Of a stretch of DNA of 64,000 bases, positions 1 through 11,910 are shown in pieces. This DNA comes from Adiantum capillus-veneris. Its lineage: Eukaryota > Streptophyta > Polypodiopsida > Polypodiales > Pteridaceae. A program made the position numbers and the translations under genes. Within the stretch, counting starts at the first letter, position 1, and every line of letters begins with the position of its first letter. Location: positions 106,777,587-106,841,586 of the forward strand of contig CM043966.1 of NCBI GenBank assembly GCA_014529385.2. Direction: 5' to 3'. Below the pieces are notes generated by a model, which was not told the DNA's origin, searched no databases, and worked only from the letters and a program-made list of their open reading frames with translations.

Positions 1-1
1 T

Positions 2-1805
2 TTGACTATTGCAACTTGTGAAATGGAACAGGAAGACATGGAAACGCAATGTTTGTTTTGGGAGTGCCTCAATGATGTAATGATATCGTATGGGTGTGAC
101 AAAGCTAATTTCTTTGGCTTCATGGCAGATGAAGCTCAAGCAAATTGGAATGCAGTTCGAATTGTTTTCAATGGTGGTGACAAGACCAATACAATGAGTG
201 GTCGAGAGCGTTCTTGTCTTTTCCATTGGAAGCAAAGCTTGAGTCAACACACAATGAAGTATGTGGTGCAAGCTTCTCAACACACACACAAAGAAATGTG
301 TGAGAAGTGGAGGCAAGCACCAACAAAAAAGTCTGCAGCAGCAGTAGAGGCTTGTCTGATACACCAATGGTGGCGTAAGCGTAACGGTCATTGCATAGAC
401 TGTAACATTCCATACATGGATTCATGACTTGGTTGGTGGGAAATTTGTATTGCACATTGGGGTGGCATTATGACATGCGTAGAAAGTAGCTCTGATGGAC
501 CAAACACTCCACGCACTAACCTTGTGGAGAGCAAGCATGGCAGTTGGCTAGTAGGGGAGGATTTTCGTAAACACATTTCATTATATGATGCGTGTACAAC
601 CGACCTTGCAAATTCCATCTTACATAGCACAAAGGCCATTTCATACAGCCATCGAAAACACATTGGGAAGGGTCCATCAATACAAAAGCTTGCGGAACGC
701 CATGAAAAACGTCCCAACCAAGTGATAAGAACAGTGAATGCGGCTACTGAGGGCACTCCAATGTATAAACAACCAACTCCATTGACAGGAGATAAGGAGA
801 CATCAAGGAAAAAACGCAAGCCAAATGAGGTTATCAACATGCAAGATGATGCATCGCATAGGCCTGAGTACAACTCGGTCACCAAAGATCGCAAGAAGTA
901 TGTAAGATCAACCTTTGCAGAAGAAGTCATATCACAAACCCCAAAACGAAGTATAGGTTCTGGTGGACCAGTATGTAGTTGAGCGCAAGGTCAATGAGGC
1001 AATGTGGGCCATACGCCGAACTCCACAAGGTAGTAGGGTCACATGTAGCAACACGCCAAGAGGAGGACGAAGGTGTAGATGCAGTATTGCAGGTTCTAAC
1101 CTTGGTATACCGGCCCCATCTTTTGAAGGATATCAAAAACATCCAAATGGTGTGGTGCGTCAATGGTTTTGGTTTTGTCCGGATCATGTCTTGCATTGCC
1201 ATATAGTAGACCAGAACATTGAGCCGCAGCCTCAGCATCCACCACACACTTGGCCCATGCATGTGGGCACCAACCTATCAGAGGATGAGGTGCAAATATT
1301 GCATGAAGGGGGGTATCAAGTGGAGCACAACAAAGAAGGAATATCTAATGTAACACCGATTACTCCTGCACAAAATATGACCAACTCTCCTTTCAAGTCA
1401 AAAGATACATCCGCTCCTAAAGGCAGTGCAAGAGCCACATTGCGAGATAGTGGTGTGCGTGTACGATATTGGACTTTCATTTTCGAGGATGTTGCTCGCA
1501 AGATCAGTTTAGCACTAGCCCTGAGAGCAAAGGTCGTAGGAGAGATATGTGCAGCAGATGGTGTTAATGAGGTCTTCAAAGTCGAGACCAAAAGTGAAGA
1601 TGGTCATGTCGGGATGTATAAAGTTTGTATTTGCAACCAGCCATCGTGCACATGTCCAGACTTCATGTCAAAGCAAAAACTATATCTTGCATGTAAACAT
1701 TTGTATTTTATTTATCTGTGTGTGCTAGGGTTAAGACAAAATGAGAACATGTTTATCCATCAACCAATCCTGGAAGATGCTGATATCTTCAGGGCATTGA
1801 GCTGA
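2..1805 (+). pseudogene. MULE-type transposase with SWIM zinc finger (broken, 5' end outside window)
   Basis: Class II transposase remnant that would have cut and joined DNA in the nucleus. Residues 40-80 of the first segment (FMADEAQANWNAVR, then RSCLFHWKQSL) resemble the end of a MULE DDE core, with the typical acidic and FHW signatures. A second segment in the same frame carries an HWGGIM stretch and a basic tail. The last segment (963-1805) is in another frame and holds a Cys-rich stretch around WFWFCPD (GRF-like) and a C-terminal SWIM finger (CTCPDF, then CKH). Damage seen: an in-frame TGA at 425-427 and a frame change near 955-980. An intron at the second point is possible but no clear splice pair was found. 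The N-terminus lies left of the window. The family assignment rests on motifs only. Confidence 0.65.
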
Positions 1806-2068
1806 AGCCGGACCTATCCAGGCATGGATGCATAGCATTTTTCAATTCTCACTTTTTCTTAGTATGCTTCACAAAATGGACAACTGTACTAGTTTCTAAT
1901 TTTATCTTATGATGGCCACATTCTGGTACATTGATTTGCAGTTTTTTTCAAATTTGGAAAATGGTTGTTTATTTGTCAAATCGTGAATAAAGTAATATAA
2001 TATTTGCACAATGTCTATAAATTACCATTGCTTGAATCTATTTTTGTGAAAGCTTCCAATAGTTTCCA

Positions 2069-2344
2069 TTGCCTCCTCTATTACTTTTCACGATGACCGA
2101 CTATCTTGAGAATAAAATCAAGTCTGCGTGGGATGCCATGGAAGCCATTCCCAATGGAGAGGCGTTGTATGGAGCCGATTGGTTTAGGGAGGCTCTAAAG
2201 GAAACAACCAATGTGTATCACCTCTATCATTGCCGCAAGGAACTCAATATGCAGAGCTTACTGAGCTTGAATGAGAAGGGACAATTTGCTTTCTCTTGCC
2301 AGAAGAAGATGCCCACATCACAGAGGAGGATGAGGAGGAAATGA
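2069..2344 (+). CDS. small unrecognised ORF downstream of the MULE remnant
   Basis: A 91-codon open frame; a better start may be the second Met (MTDYLENKIKSAWDAMEAIP). The product would be acidic then basic at its C-terminus, with no membrane segment or recognised motif. It follows the transposase by about 260 bp on the same strand and could be an accessory or 3' part of that element, or chance. Nothing supports expression. Confidence 0.2.
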   Translation: MPPLLLFTMTDYLENKIKSAWDAMEAIPNGEALYGADWFREALKETTNVYHLYHCRKELNMQSLLSLNEKGQFAFSCQKKMPTSQRRMRRK

Positions 2345-2574
2345 CTCAGCAGCTAGGGAACGTGGTGAATCTTCTTTTTCCACTCGAAGGCAGCACATCT
2401 ACTCCTAAAACCGGGCCTTCCAGAAGATGAACGCTTCTTGCCTATGTAATGCAAGTGCAATAAAATGTAACTTTCTATTACTAATGGGTGTTCTTGTTTT
2501 AAGTACCCTTGTCTCTGTTGTTTTTGAAACAATTTGTTTAGCTCGCATATCTTTGTCTATGTCTCAACCTCCCT

Positions 2575-2580
<6 letters not shown>

Positions 2581-2638
<58 letters not shown>
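2581..2638. repeat. (CT)n microsatellite, 29 units
   Basis: Uninterrupted TC dinucleotide run, followed within 5 bp by a short AG run (2641-2652), so the edge can fold back on itself. It marks the boundary between the MULE remnant and the decayed gypsy element. Confidence 0.97.
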
Positions 2639-2641
<3 letters not shown>

Positions 2642-2725
2642 GAGAGAGAGATAGAGATATGAAAAAGACAAAAGAGTCGACAAGGAGGAAGAGAGAATCT
2701 TTTTAGGAATCTGCTCACCTGATTC

Positions 2726-5082
2726 CTAAAAAGCGCTCACCAAAAATTGCTCGCATGGAAATATCCCCCGGTAGCAATTAGCATCCCTTCGAGAATCTTC
2801 TTTTAACTCTTGCATTATCCAACTTTCCTGGAAAAGTTTATGAATCTTATTTTCTAGTCCTTCCTTCTCCCTCTTTTGTTGATGTTCTTGTATCTGCATG
2901 GCCAGGTTTCTGGCTGCTCGGTTGGTCTTTTCCTCCCTTAGCTTCTTCAATTCCTCTTGGGCCTGCTAAAGTTCTTCTTGAAGTATTGTACTATCACTAG
3001 AGGTAGAGGTTTGAGCCTCCTGATTTGACCAATGGCATTCATGATTGTGTTCTAGCCAGACTGAATAGTTGTTGTACACCCTTGAGTGATTATGTTTGGA
3101 TCAGTGTGATTTGTTTCATAGGCTGTCACTGGGAATTGATATGGTAAGGCAGATCTATCTGGTTTCTTCATCACCAATCCTCCCTTAAGAGGTGCTTTTT
3201 GCAACCTTTGCAACCAATCTAGCTTGACTATGGCTAGATTACTGGTCTATGGTATAGAGCCAGTGCGAGATGCTTGGTTGGTTGTTTCAGTGTGAGTAGT
3301 TGTTTATTGCTCTATCCTATGGGCTGGTTGGTATGCAGATTTTCCTTTTCTTACGTACTTTGCTCAGTAGAGGTGTCAGTGCCAGCTGATTGCTGAGTTT
3401 TGACTTGAACCCCTTGATCAATTCCAGAGTTTTGGGCTTCTTAGCAGTAGATCTAGTGGCTTTGTCAATAGCAGGGCATTTCTCCCCAACTAGCTCTTTG
3501 CCCTTTCCTTTCTCCTCTGATGGCTTGGCTCGACTTTCTTTTACATGTGAACCGGTCTTGTCTGATCCAATTCTATCCTCCATTTCTTTATCAAATGAAT
3601 CTAAATTGATTCTTTTTGTTCTTGAAGCAGATACTCTATCCCAAATTGTTTGCATAGTGACAGGTACTGCAGGTAAACTTGCCCAGTAGACAAACTGCCA
3701 GACATACCAAGCTTTAAAGAGGCTCTTGGATTTAGCCTTGGCAATCTGCTGAGTGACACCACTATACAAAGACTATGTAATGTTTAAATTGGCTTCTGGG
3801 TCTAACACTTTGGCCAGCAACATTGCAAACAACTTTTTTGACAGATATGAGGTGTTATTTTGTAGGTTGATGGTCTTAGCGATGAACCTGTACGCTGTTG
3901 TGTGTTCCAGTGCTGCTACTGGAATACACTGAGCACCATATTTTAGCTTCTTCCTGGCTTGATAATCTTCTTTTGGATACTAGTTGACTTCTTCAATTGT
4001 TGATGGTATGGCTTTCTAAACATTAGGGAGTTTGAATATCTGTGCCAGTTCTCTAGCAATCAACTCCAGCTTGCAACCATGAAAGACTATAGTACTCTTT
4101 TCCGCATTGTACATGGCGAGTACCTGTTGTGTGATTTTCCTATCAAACGGAAGTGCTGCGGCTTCCACTATAACCTCTAAGCCCCACATTTTGAGCAAAG
4201 TTTGCTCACTGTCTTGGAAGACATATTTTGTTATCTTACTTTTTGTGGAGTGAGACATAAAGACTCCATAATGCTTTGTGTGTCTGCATTCATCTTATCC
4301 AAGGATTCTTTCATATGCTGTGACTTGGTCTTTCTACCCATACATGACTCAAACAAAGAAGTATTGGTTGAGGAAGACCTACTTGTTGTTGCTGTCATAA
4401 ACGAGTCATAGAAGGAGTAGTGTGGTGTGTTGGGTATGGTTACTGTTGAAGGAGTTTGGCTCCACGGCAAAGAAGCAGGTATCTACGAGCTGGAAGCCAT
4501 TTTTGCAGGTTGAGAGGCAAGTGGCACTAAGGGTTGCAAGTAAACTATGGATGGGTGAATGCATCACATAGTTATACGTATCCTTGCCATGAATGCTCCA
4601 GTAGCTACCCACCCTTGATCTCTACGCTCTACTTGTGATGCATCAAACATGCATTGACTTTTCCAGTTAATCATTACTGGAGAGATTCGTTTTGGGATTT
4701 GGTTCATTTCCCACTTGCGACTGGCCGGTACTATAAATGGTTCATTTGTCTCTAACTGAACTAATCAGATGACTGGGTATTGCACTGGTACTGGTGTTGA
4801 ATCTGATTATAAGGCCAAAATTGGTATTGGTGCTAACTCATCTACTGGTTCCATAACTGAACTGACATAGAAAAAGTCCAATAGTTCCTCTTCTGGTTTT
4901 GATTCTGGCTCAACTGGGACCACTTTTGTTCTAGAATAATATATGTCCCCATTGTATACTCCAAGTAACAGTAGACCCGACAAATCTCTGAGTCTCACTG
5001 TTTCATTCAAGAATACCCAATCAACCTCATAGGCCCTAACCACGCTACTTTTAGGTTCAATTTCTCTGGTCCCAGTTTGCAC
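2726..5082 (-). pseudogene. extra 3' coding region downstream of integrase in the old gypsy element
   Basis: Several minus-strand open segments follow one another: 5082-4807, 4470-4231, 4258-4016, 3769-3317 and 2950-2726. One piece (IVFHGCKLELIARELAQIFKLP) weakly resembles the plant-transposon-protein domain found in additional ORFs of Ogre/Athila-type elements. The 3769-3317 piece has a Trp-rich stretch (FKAWYVWQFVYWASLP) then a basic, Ser/Lys-rich region. The 2950-2726 piece is Lys/Glu-rich and could form a coiled coil. No membrane-anchored envelope pattern is evident. Stops and frame changes separate the parts. The function is unknown; it could instead be an independent captured ORF. Confidence 0.4.
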
Positions 5083-5099
5083 TGGTAGAGCAGAACTAG

Positions 5100-6013
5100 G
5101 TCACCTCTCTGGAACTCTCTGACCTTGATCCTAATGTCATGCCAATTCCTCCTTCTCTATTGCACCACATCTTGTTCCAATATAGCCCTCTATCATATCT
5201 CATCCAGCTGTAGTAGATCATCCAATCATTGCTTCGGGTTCTTACTAAAATCCATCCCATATTCAACTGCCAGTCTTAAACTTGGAATGTCAAATTCCAG
5301 GGGCACTACTGCTTATGTTCCATAAATCAGTTTAAATGGAGTCATTCTCGTAGTGACTTTATAAAATCCAAGTTCTTATTAAAATCCATCCCATATTCAG
5401 CTGCCAGTCTTAAACTTGGATTGTCAAATTCCATAAGCACTACTGCTTTCGTTCCATAAATTAGTTTAAATGGAGTCATTCCCATAGTGACTTTATAAGC
5501 AGTTTGGTAAGCCCATAATGCCGTCTAAAGTCTGGTATCCCAGTGGTGTGGCTCCTTCTGAACAATCTTTGTAAGAATAGTTTTGATGGTTTTATTATTG
5601 CTTTCAGCCTGACCATTGTATCTTGGGTAGTATGGCATTGACTTCTTGTGTTTGACTGAAAACATTTCTAGAAGAATTTCCATTGTATCATTAATGAAAT
5701 AAGTGACCTAGTTTGACACTACTTCAATAGGAAAACCATATCTACACATGATATTTTCATAGATAAATGAAGCAGTTGACCTAGCAGTATTATCTGGTAA
5801 AGCTTTAGTCTCCACCCATTTGCTAACATAGCATGTGGCCATAATGATGTACTTGTTCTTCCTTATGAAGTCAAGTCCCCATTTGATAAAAACTCCCAAT
5901 AGCAGAACTGGAGTTCGTGGTGTCATGTCAACTGCTGTAGGTCTACCCATCCTTTGGCATATATCATAGGTCTCACAAAACACTATGACATCAACTACAT
6001 TGACTTCCACCAT
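5100..6013 (-). pseudogene. integrase remnant (Ogre/Tat/Athila-like)
   Basis: Integrase joins element cDNA to host DNA. The upstream segment contains CETYDICQRMGRP (end of the HHCC finger), GLDFIRKNKYIIMATCYVSK around the first catalytic Asp, and RYGFPIEVVSN at the second, where the usual final Asp of VSD reads Asn. Towards 5100 the C-terminal TPFKLIYGT-type motif is visible and is contained in a 133-bp tandem duplication. Stops interrupt the frame, so the copy is dead. Confidence 0.65.
5239..5504. repeat. 133-bp tandem duplication in the integrase C-terminal region
   Basis: Two consecutive units starting at GTTCTTA (5239 and 5372) share CCATCCCATATTCA, CTGCCAGTCTTAAACTTGG and TTTAAATGGAGTCATTC in the same order with a few substitutions. 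On the minus strand each unit encodes the same TPFKLIYGT-to-SLRLAVEYGMD stretch. The period, 133, is not a multiple of 3. Confidence 0.85.
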
Positions 6014-6300
6014 AATCTAGCTTGACTGAAAAATGATCGCCTGCATCGCCATTATGTGCTTCAGTGATAACTTGCATTTGTACTTTTAATGGCACACAAC
6101 GCCGAAGTACACCATCAATTTCCAATCTATAAAGCACTCCAATAATAATGGTGAATGAGTCAAACTTCGAATGTAGTGCCTTCTTCTTGTTCTGAGGCCA
6201 ATCTTATGGGAATTTGCCTAGCTGAAGGAAATCATACACTTCTTGCCATTTCGGGTATGGCTCTTCCTCAACAACAAATCAACGTCTACTGGCTCATCTC

Positions 6301-7100
6301 TCAAAGATGTTTTTGAATAGCCTTCAGTGCTTCTAGAAAGAAAATCAGCCCCGCAATGTGACTTGCCTGGCTTGTGGCAAAAACCATGGTCAGTGCTCTG
6401 GCTTGCTGAATACTCTCAATCTTATCTTGAGCCATCTTAATGCCATTCCTTGAAACAGTATGTCCTAGTAGCTGACCTTTCCAGACCATAAAAATAGACT
6501 TGAATGGATTTAAGCAAATCCTCTTCTTGCTACATCTCTCGAAGACCATTTCCAAGAATAATATGTGCATTTCTTTAGTGGAAAAGACAGTAAAGTCATC
6601 GACAAAGATGGCAAAAAATTTATGCAAAAACTCAATGAAGATTTCCATCATACACCGTTGAAAGGTTGTTGGAGCAGATTACCAATGCATAAATGCTCCC
6701 CATTCAGTGATGAATGTCATTTTAGCTCTGTCTTTTGGTGCAATCTTCAATTGATTGTAGCCATTGTAGCCATCCATGAAGCTATACATCTCATGGCCTG
6801 CAATCTCTTCTAACATCATATCTGTGAATGGCAATGGGAAGGGATCTTTAATGGTCTAGGCACTCAGTTTCCTATAATTGAAACACACTCTGAGCTTGAT
6901 CTTCTTTGGGACAACCACTATAGGAAATAACTAGTCATTGCTTCCCACTTTTGTAATGAATCCAGTTTTGAGCAAATTATCAATTTCCTCCTTGACCTTC
7001 TTTGCATAATTGGGATTCATTCTGTATCTCTGTAATCTTACTGGTATGGCATCAGGTTTCAGTGGTATGCGATGCTGGCACACTTTTGGATCTACTCCCT
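6301..7100 (-). pseudogene. reverse transcriptase remnant
   Basis: RT copies element RNA into DNA. On the minus strand the conserved blocks appear in order: VVVPKKIKLRVCFNYRKL, DPFPLPFTDMMLEEIAG, YSFMDGYNGYNQ (first catalytic Asp), TFQRCMMEIF, then the catalytic FVDDFTVFS near 6600 and LGHTVSRNGI. Stops fall after the YRKLSA block and in the AFMHW block. The YNGYNQ form is typical of Ogre/Tat/Athila-type RT rather than the chromoviral SGYHQ form seen further right in this window. Confidence 0.75.
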
Positions 7101-7547
7101 TCATATCTGTATGTTCCTAGGCAAATACATCTTTGTATTTTTGGAATAGTGCCTTGGCTTTTTCCTTGATCCCCTGCTTCAAATGTTTGTTGATTTTAAA
7201 CATTCTGGGATTCTTCTTTCAGCCGAGATTCCATTATTTTAATTCTTGGTCATCTGGAAGAAACCAATTTGGCCCACCTCCCTTTCTCTTGGCCAATGAC
7301 TCTGCTTCCTTGTTTGTCTGAATACCAACACCATAATCATTAAATGGGTGACTGACTTCCAGCAGATCATTCTAAAGATCTGGTTGCAGTGCTATTGGAA
7401 TTTCTTCATTAGCATCTGAATCATTCATTGAACTAGGTTTTGCCCTGATGTTAAGCTTTTTTGGTACAAACTGATGTGGCGACCATCAATCTGGACTGAT
7501 CTCTCCCCAGTGTTTAATTCAGTAAACTGATCTGGGTATTTTTGTTT

Positions 7548-7811
7548 CTATCGTTCACCTTGTTGTTTGTCCATCAGCATTGCACTGAGGTCAATCTGTG
7601 TTAAGGGGAAGATATTCATGGAGGCTAGCATCCTCTCAATCTTCTTCGTACCATACTTCTTACACAGCTCTTCTGGTCTCAATGTCTTCCTCCATGATCT
7701 GGTGTTATCTGTCTTTATCTGGATTCTTCTATTAGAGCCTTGAGTCAATGTCTGGTTTGCATAGTCATGTATAGCCCCAACAGTTCTGAGGCATGGTCTT
7801 CCAAGCAACAT
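7548..7811 (-). pseudogene. aspartic protease C-terminal remnant
   Basis: The segment opens with MLLGRPCLRTVGAIHDY, matching the late protease motif (LLGRPWL) of plant gypsy polyproteins, where it follows the flap region. Upstream minus-strand sequence reads KFKTSFLVLDV and then a stop. The catalytic DTG/DSG is not recognisable. It lies between gag and RT, as expected. Confidence 0.5.
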
Positions 7812-8089
7812 TCCATAGGCCCCTTAAACATCCAACACCAAGAAACTGGTTTTGAATTTCTCTTTCCCCACCCTTATTTGCATGTTTTTTATGAGACCAA
7901 TGCATTGGACCTCCCTGCCATCCTTATTTTGAAAGAAGATGGATTTATTTCAGTTCCTAGCTTTTGTCAAAGATGCTCCCCCGCTCCTCCATCCAAAATA
8001 ACACGAGATAATGGTTCCCATTTTTTTCTGAGCTTAAGTCTATTTGGATTACTGGGGAACCTCATCATCTTTGATGGCTGCCAAATCCA

Positions 8090-10206
8090 CTATCTGGCCT
8101 CTGCTTCAACTTTTCTCTTTTGTCTAATAAATTTAGCTGCCTCAGGCAATGTGCGTCGAATGTTGTCTAATTCCAATGTTAATTTTTCAATTTGATCACA
8201 AACTTTGACATATATCTCATCTTGCTCATTGCCCAAGCTCCCACTGTCTGAACCAGAAGACTTCTCCTCCTGAGAATCTTCACAATTCCATTTCATCGGT
8301 TTGCATGTAGTTGTTGGCTGGCTCCATGATGAATCCACCTTATTCTTCCCTAGACTAGTATTTCCAACCTCGACCAGCTCTACTCTAACTTGCCTTGTTT
8401 CTTCTACCAGGCTTTGCACTACAACAATCATAGACTCATCTAGTCCATCTGCTGCCTTCTCCGGTTTTGGTTGTGAAGATTGAGGTGGTATTTTGTGAAT
8501 GGTCCAAGCTTCTGAACTTTTGCTTATTTTGGCAGCTTTCTTGAAAAAATTACAGTGATTTTGCTGCAAGCTCCCTTTGTTCTTGCCATTCATCTAGAAT
8601 CATTTCTTTACCCTTAGCCTTCCACACCTTCCTCTGCTGTTCCCACTTCTTGGCCTCAGTAGTTTGACTGTCTTCTTCAGTAGGGATCTCTTGAATCACT
8701 ACTCCCTTGCTTCTGGTGACCACTCTTACTGGTACTGGATCTAGTGGTTTTTGGTCAACTACCTCTGACTTCGGTGTCTCTAGAAACTGAGTTGCAAAGT
8801 GGCCGTACTTGCCACAACCATAGCAGCTCATGCTCCTTTTAGAGAAGTCTCCTCTGCCTCTACCCCTGCCAGCTCCATTCTGGTAGCATCCCCTTCCTCC
8901 TCTAGTGCTTGTACTGGCTTCATTTTCTCTAACCCCACTGGCTCCAGCAGCCTTGAGCGCTTCTGGATTGGTAAATGCAATCATTGACAGGTCCTTTCCC
9001 TTTTTAAAGTGATGAATCCCGCAATTGTTCCAGACATGACCAAATGCCTTGCAATATGTGCATTGGGAACACTCGTTCAACATGTGGTCCTTTGATCTAC
9101 ATTTAGAGCACGGTATTTTTTCTTTTCACACTACGAGTCATGCCTTGGCTATCTCAGCAATCTGATTAGACATTTCATCAATTTTTGTGGTTCGAGACCC
9201 TTTCTTAGCTTTGCTTTTTTCCTTTGACTCACTTTCAGAAGAACTAGAGCTGGAAGTGGATTGAGAACTCCCTTTAGTAGAGGATTCATCATCATTGGAC
9301 ACTGTCTTCTCCTATGCCCCTTCTCCTTTTTTGCTTGCTGCTCCAACTTCATCGCTCTCTGTACCACGTCATTGAATTTCTTTGTCGGTGTTGGTACCTC
9401 TTGCTCCCTCAACTTCTTACTCTTAAAGCCATTCAAGAATCAAACTCTCGTCCTTTTCTCTGAGGGAGGTTCTTATAGTTGTCTGGCTGATCTTTTCCAT
9501 CTTCATCCCCCTATTGTCTGAGTATTCTTTACTTGAAGGCTTTAATGAGCTTGTGATACGGTCCGAGTCGGAAGGCTGGGTAATGGTAGTACCGTTTTCT
9601 AGCTGCGTCCTTTAGTGTTTGAGGAAAATACTCCCCCCATTCATCTTCATCAATATCTTTCTGCCCAGCATACTGCTCAAAGGCTTGTATGTGCACATCG
9701 GGGTCATGCTTCTTCCCTCCTTTAAATACTAGAAAGAAAATTTTCAGATCAGTGGAACGTTCCTTATTCTTGTTGATTCTAGTTCTATGTACTCGCTTCT
9801 TATCACGTGACTTTTTCTTGTCGTAGTGCTCAATGTCAGCCTCACAGTTCTCGGTCTCTATCTCTGTAACTATCTCTATTGTCTTCTTGGTTTTCTTTTG
9901 TGATGATCAATGAGTGTTTTGACTCCTATCACTCTCATCAGTTTGATTTTGACTTTTAGAGCCCTAAGACCTATTCCTTCTTGCAAGCCTTTCAGCTCTC
10001 TGATGCCTGGAATGACTAGAATGCTGCAAATCCCTTGATTCATGAGCAGTGCCCCCTCTTGGAGTGACCTCAATGTCATTTCTAGGGTGCACATCAGTAG
10101 TTTCAGAGCAGCCTACTTCAGTCTCTTTCTCGAATGGTTTTCCATAAAGCGAGTTGGTGGTCAACGACCTTTGGTGCTCATTCTGGGTGGCATTGTGGAC
10201 ATACAA
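8090..10206 (-). pseudogene. gag remnant with CCHC knuckles
   Basis: Gag forms the virus-like particle and binds element RNA. A start codon at 10206 lies directly after the primer-binding site, and the N-terminal piece is basic. Further on, 9083-8550 carries one complete CX2CX4HX4C knuckle (CTYCKAFGHVWNNC), a Gly/Arg-rich linker and a second knuckle (CYGCGKYGHFATQF) whose last Cys is Phe. The 8593-8090 piece is a Lys/Glu-rich tail. Frames change between the pieces, so no intact Gag could be made. Confidence 0.65.
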
Positions 10207-10208
10207 TA

Positions 10209-10220
10209 GCTCTAATACCA
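10209..10220 (-). other. primer-binding site of the old gypsy element
   Basis: Minus strand TGGTATTAGAGC, one mismatch from the plant initiator Met-tRNA site TGGTATCAGAGC, directly downstream of the LTR end and 2 bp before the gag start codon. Confidence 0.7.
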
Positions 10221-10701
10221 GCTCGGAGGTAGTTCACTTGTCTTAGAGAAACTTAGCTCAAACCACCATGATCACCCAAATGGAATGAGCTGGATGTGTT
10301 CAGACAACTATTTAGAACATCCAGAGATCACTAGAAGACAGAACTGAAACCGGAAAGGCAAAACACTGGAACTGAAAGACAAGACAATAGGAATAGTATT
10401 GAAACTGGAATTGCATTATAGATATTTAGATTACAACTGGTGAGCATCAGGTATACCAATAGCTGGCTTTGGAATTATAGAAGAAGAGAGAGCGCAACAA
10501 ATGATTACAAAGAGCACAAGTAGCTCAGAATGTAGACAACTAAGGATTCTAGAGAGTCAGAAGCTATACAAAATGATTAATGGATCCTATTTATAGGCCA
10601 TCAGCAGCTGACTGACTATACACTGTACTGTGGTAACTCGTTGGTTACTAGAAGCTTCCTCCGCTCACCATTCCTGCTAAGGGTAGTTCCCGCCTTCTAC
10701 A
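10221..10701 (-). repeat. 5' LTR of the old gypsy element
   Basis: Starts (minus) TGTAGAAGGCGGGAAC at 10701 and runs to the PBS. The start resembles TGTAGATAGTGG at 15729 and TGTAGACGGTGGGAAC at 28240. An inverted near-copy of most of it lies at 11590-11910. The exact 3' end is uncertain by a few bases. Confidence 0.7.
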
Positions 10702-11589
10702 CGCCCTTGCATCTAATGCATCTGTCAATTCTACACCTATGAATCTATAAAAAAATATGCTTGCTAGTTGGCTATCTTTGGAGCCCTAATTTTGTTTGGC
10801 CACTCATATACACACATTTCAAATGCACCTTCACTAAATGCATGTGTTAATGCCATGCAATCTTGTAGTATATTGTGGGTCTAGCTAGCCTCTAGTATTT
10901 TTCCTTATGTGCCCTACACACTCTAATATAAAGCACCCTTTGCACCCAAAGAACCATACCAAAACATATAATAATTCTAGTCCTAATAAAACTTTGTTCT
11001 TACCTTGATCAGCTAAGAGACACTTAGCTAAGATAAGAAAGGCTTCTCCATGCATTCATAGCAATTGAAGTGATTCAACATGTAGTGCTTCAGGAGCCCT
11101 ATTACCTGCTGTCATCATCCTATCAAACTAAGTATGCACAACCTAAAACAAGCACTACAAATTTTATTATACAAGCCATCAAACAAAGGTGTAGAGGGGA
11201 ATCTCCAGCATTGGATTGGTGCACATTAGTGTAATTTGTCATTAATAAATTAAAAATGGATGACATGGCATGTCTTAATGTGTAAGGCTAATAGAGGTTG
11301 GCAGCATAGGGTGCAACATGGAGGCAAAGAGGGATAGAGGGCAACTATCATCAAGCCTATTCGGATGGCAAGGAGGGGTGGGTTTGCCAAGTTGGGGTAG
11401 ATGTGGATTGAGAGATAAAGAGAGAAGGGCATGTTGTAGCGGAGGAGATTGCTCTCCTTCACTTCCTTTGGAGTATCGTGGGCTCTTGGTAGGAATTGCC
11501 AACTTTATGCACAAAGTTAGAGTGAGGCCATTGTCTATGCTTTTGAATGTAGGCCCGTGTGAGGTGCACATCACTCCATGCAGAAGTAA
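10702..11589. other. spacer between inverted LTR copies
   Basis: About 0.9 kb of AT-rich sequence. Short open frames occur on both strands near 11250-11650, but overlap each other and show no motif. No gene is supported. Confidence 0.5.
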
Positions 11590-11910
11590 TGCTTCTGACT
11601 CTCTAGAATCCTTAGTTGTCTACATCCTGAGCTACTTGTGCTCTTTGTAATCATTTGTTGTGCTCTCTCTTCTTCTGTAATTCCAAAGTCAGCTATTGGT
11701 ATACATGATGCTCACCAGTTCTAATATGAATATCTAAAATGAAATTCCAGTTTCAGTATTATTCCTATTGTCTTATCTTTCAGTTCCAGTGTTTTGTCTT
11801 TCCAGTTTCAGTTATGTCTTCCAATGATCTTTGAATGTTTTGAATCTAACATCTTTAGTTCTAAGTACCAACCTGGAATAGCTATCTGAACACATCCAGC
11901 TCATTCCAGG
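11590..11910 (+). repeat. LTR fragment, inverted copy of the 10.2-10.6 kb LTR
   Basis: Plus strand GCTTCTGACTCTCTAGAATC through TGAACACATCCAGCTCATTC matches the reverse complement of about 10569-10260 nearly base for base. It includes GCTATTGGTATAC, TCAGTTCCAGTGTTTTG and the terminal CCAGCTCATTCCA. The first part of the LTR is missing. No PBS or coding region follows, so this is a solo or truncated LTR. Confidence 0.8.

Larger units (their letters stand above)
2700..10701 (-). mobile_element. degenerate Ty3/gypsy element, Ogre/Tat/Athila-like, minus strand
   Basis: Read on the minus strand the order is LTR (10701-10221), PBS (10220-10209), gag (10206 to about 8090), protease (about 7811), RT (about 7000-6300), integrase (6013 to about 5100) and an extra coding region (about 5080-2726). 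The YNGYNQ and FVDDF RT motifs and the integrase style fit the non-chromodomain Ogre/Tat/Athila branch of Ty3/gypsy; that placement is from remembered family features. Many stops and frame changes show an old copy. No 3' LTR was found; the left end is set by loss of coding similarity near the (CT)n tract. Confidence 0.75.

Noticed and set aside
11250-11650. Overlapping frames of 70-110 codons on both strands near 11.3-11.6 kb
   Set aside because: Mutually antisense, no motif, no conserved start; best explained as chance open frames.
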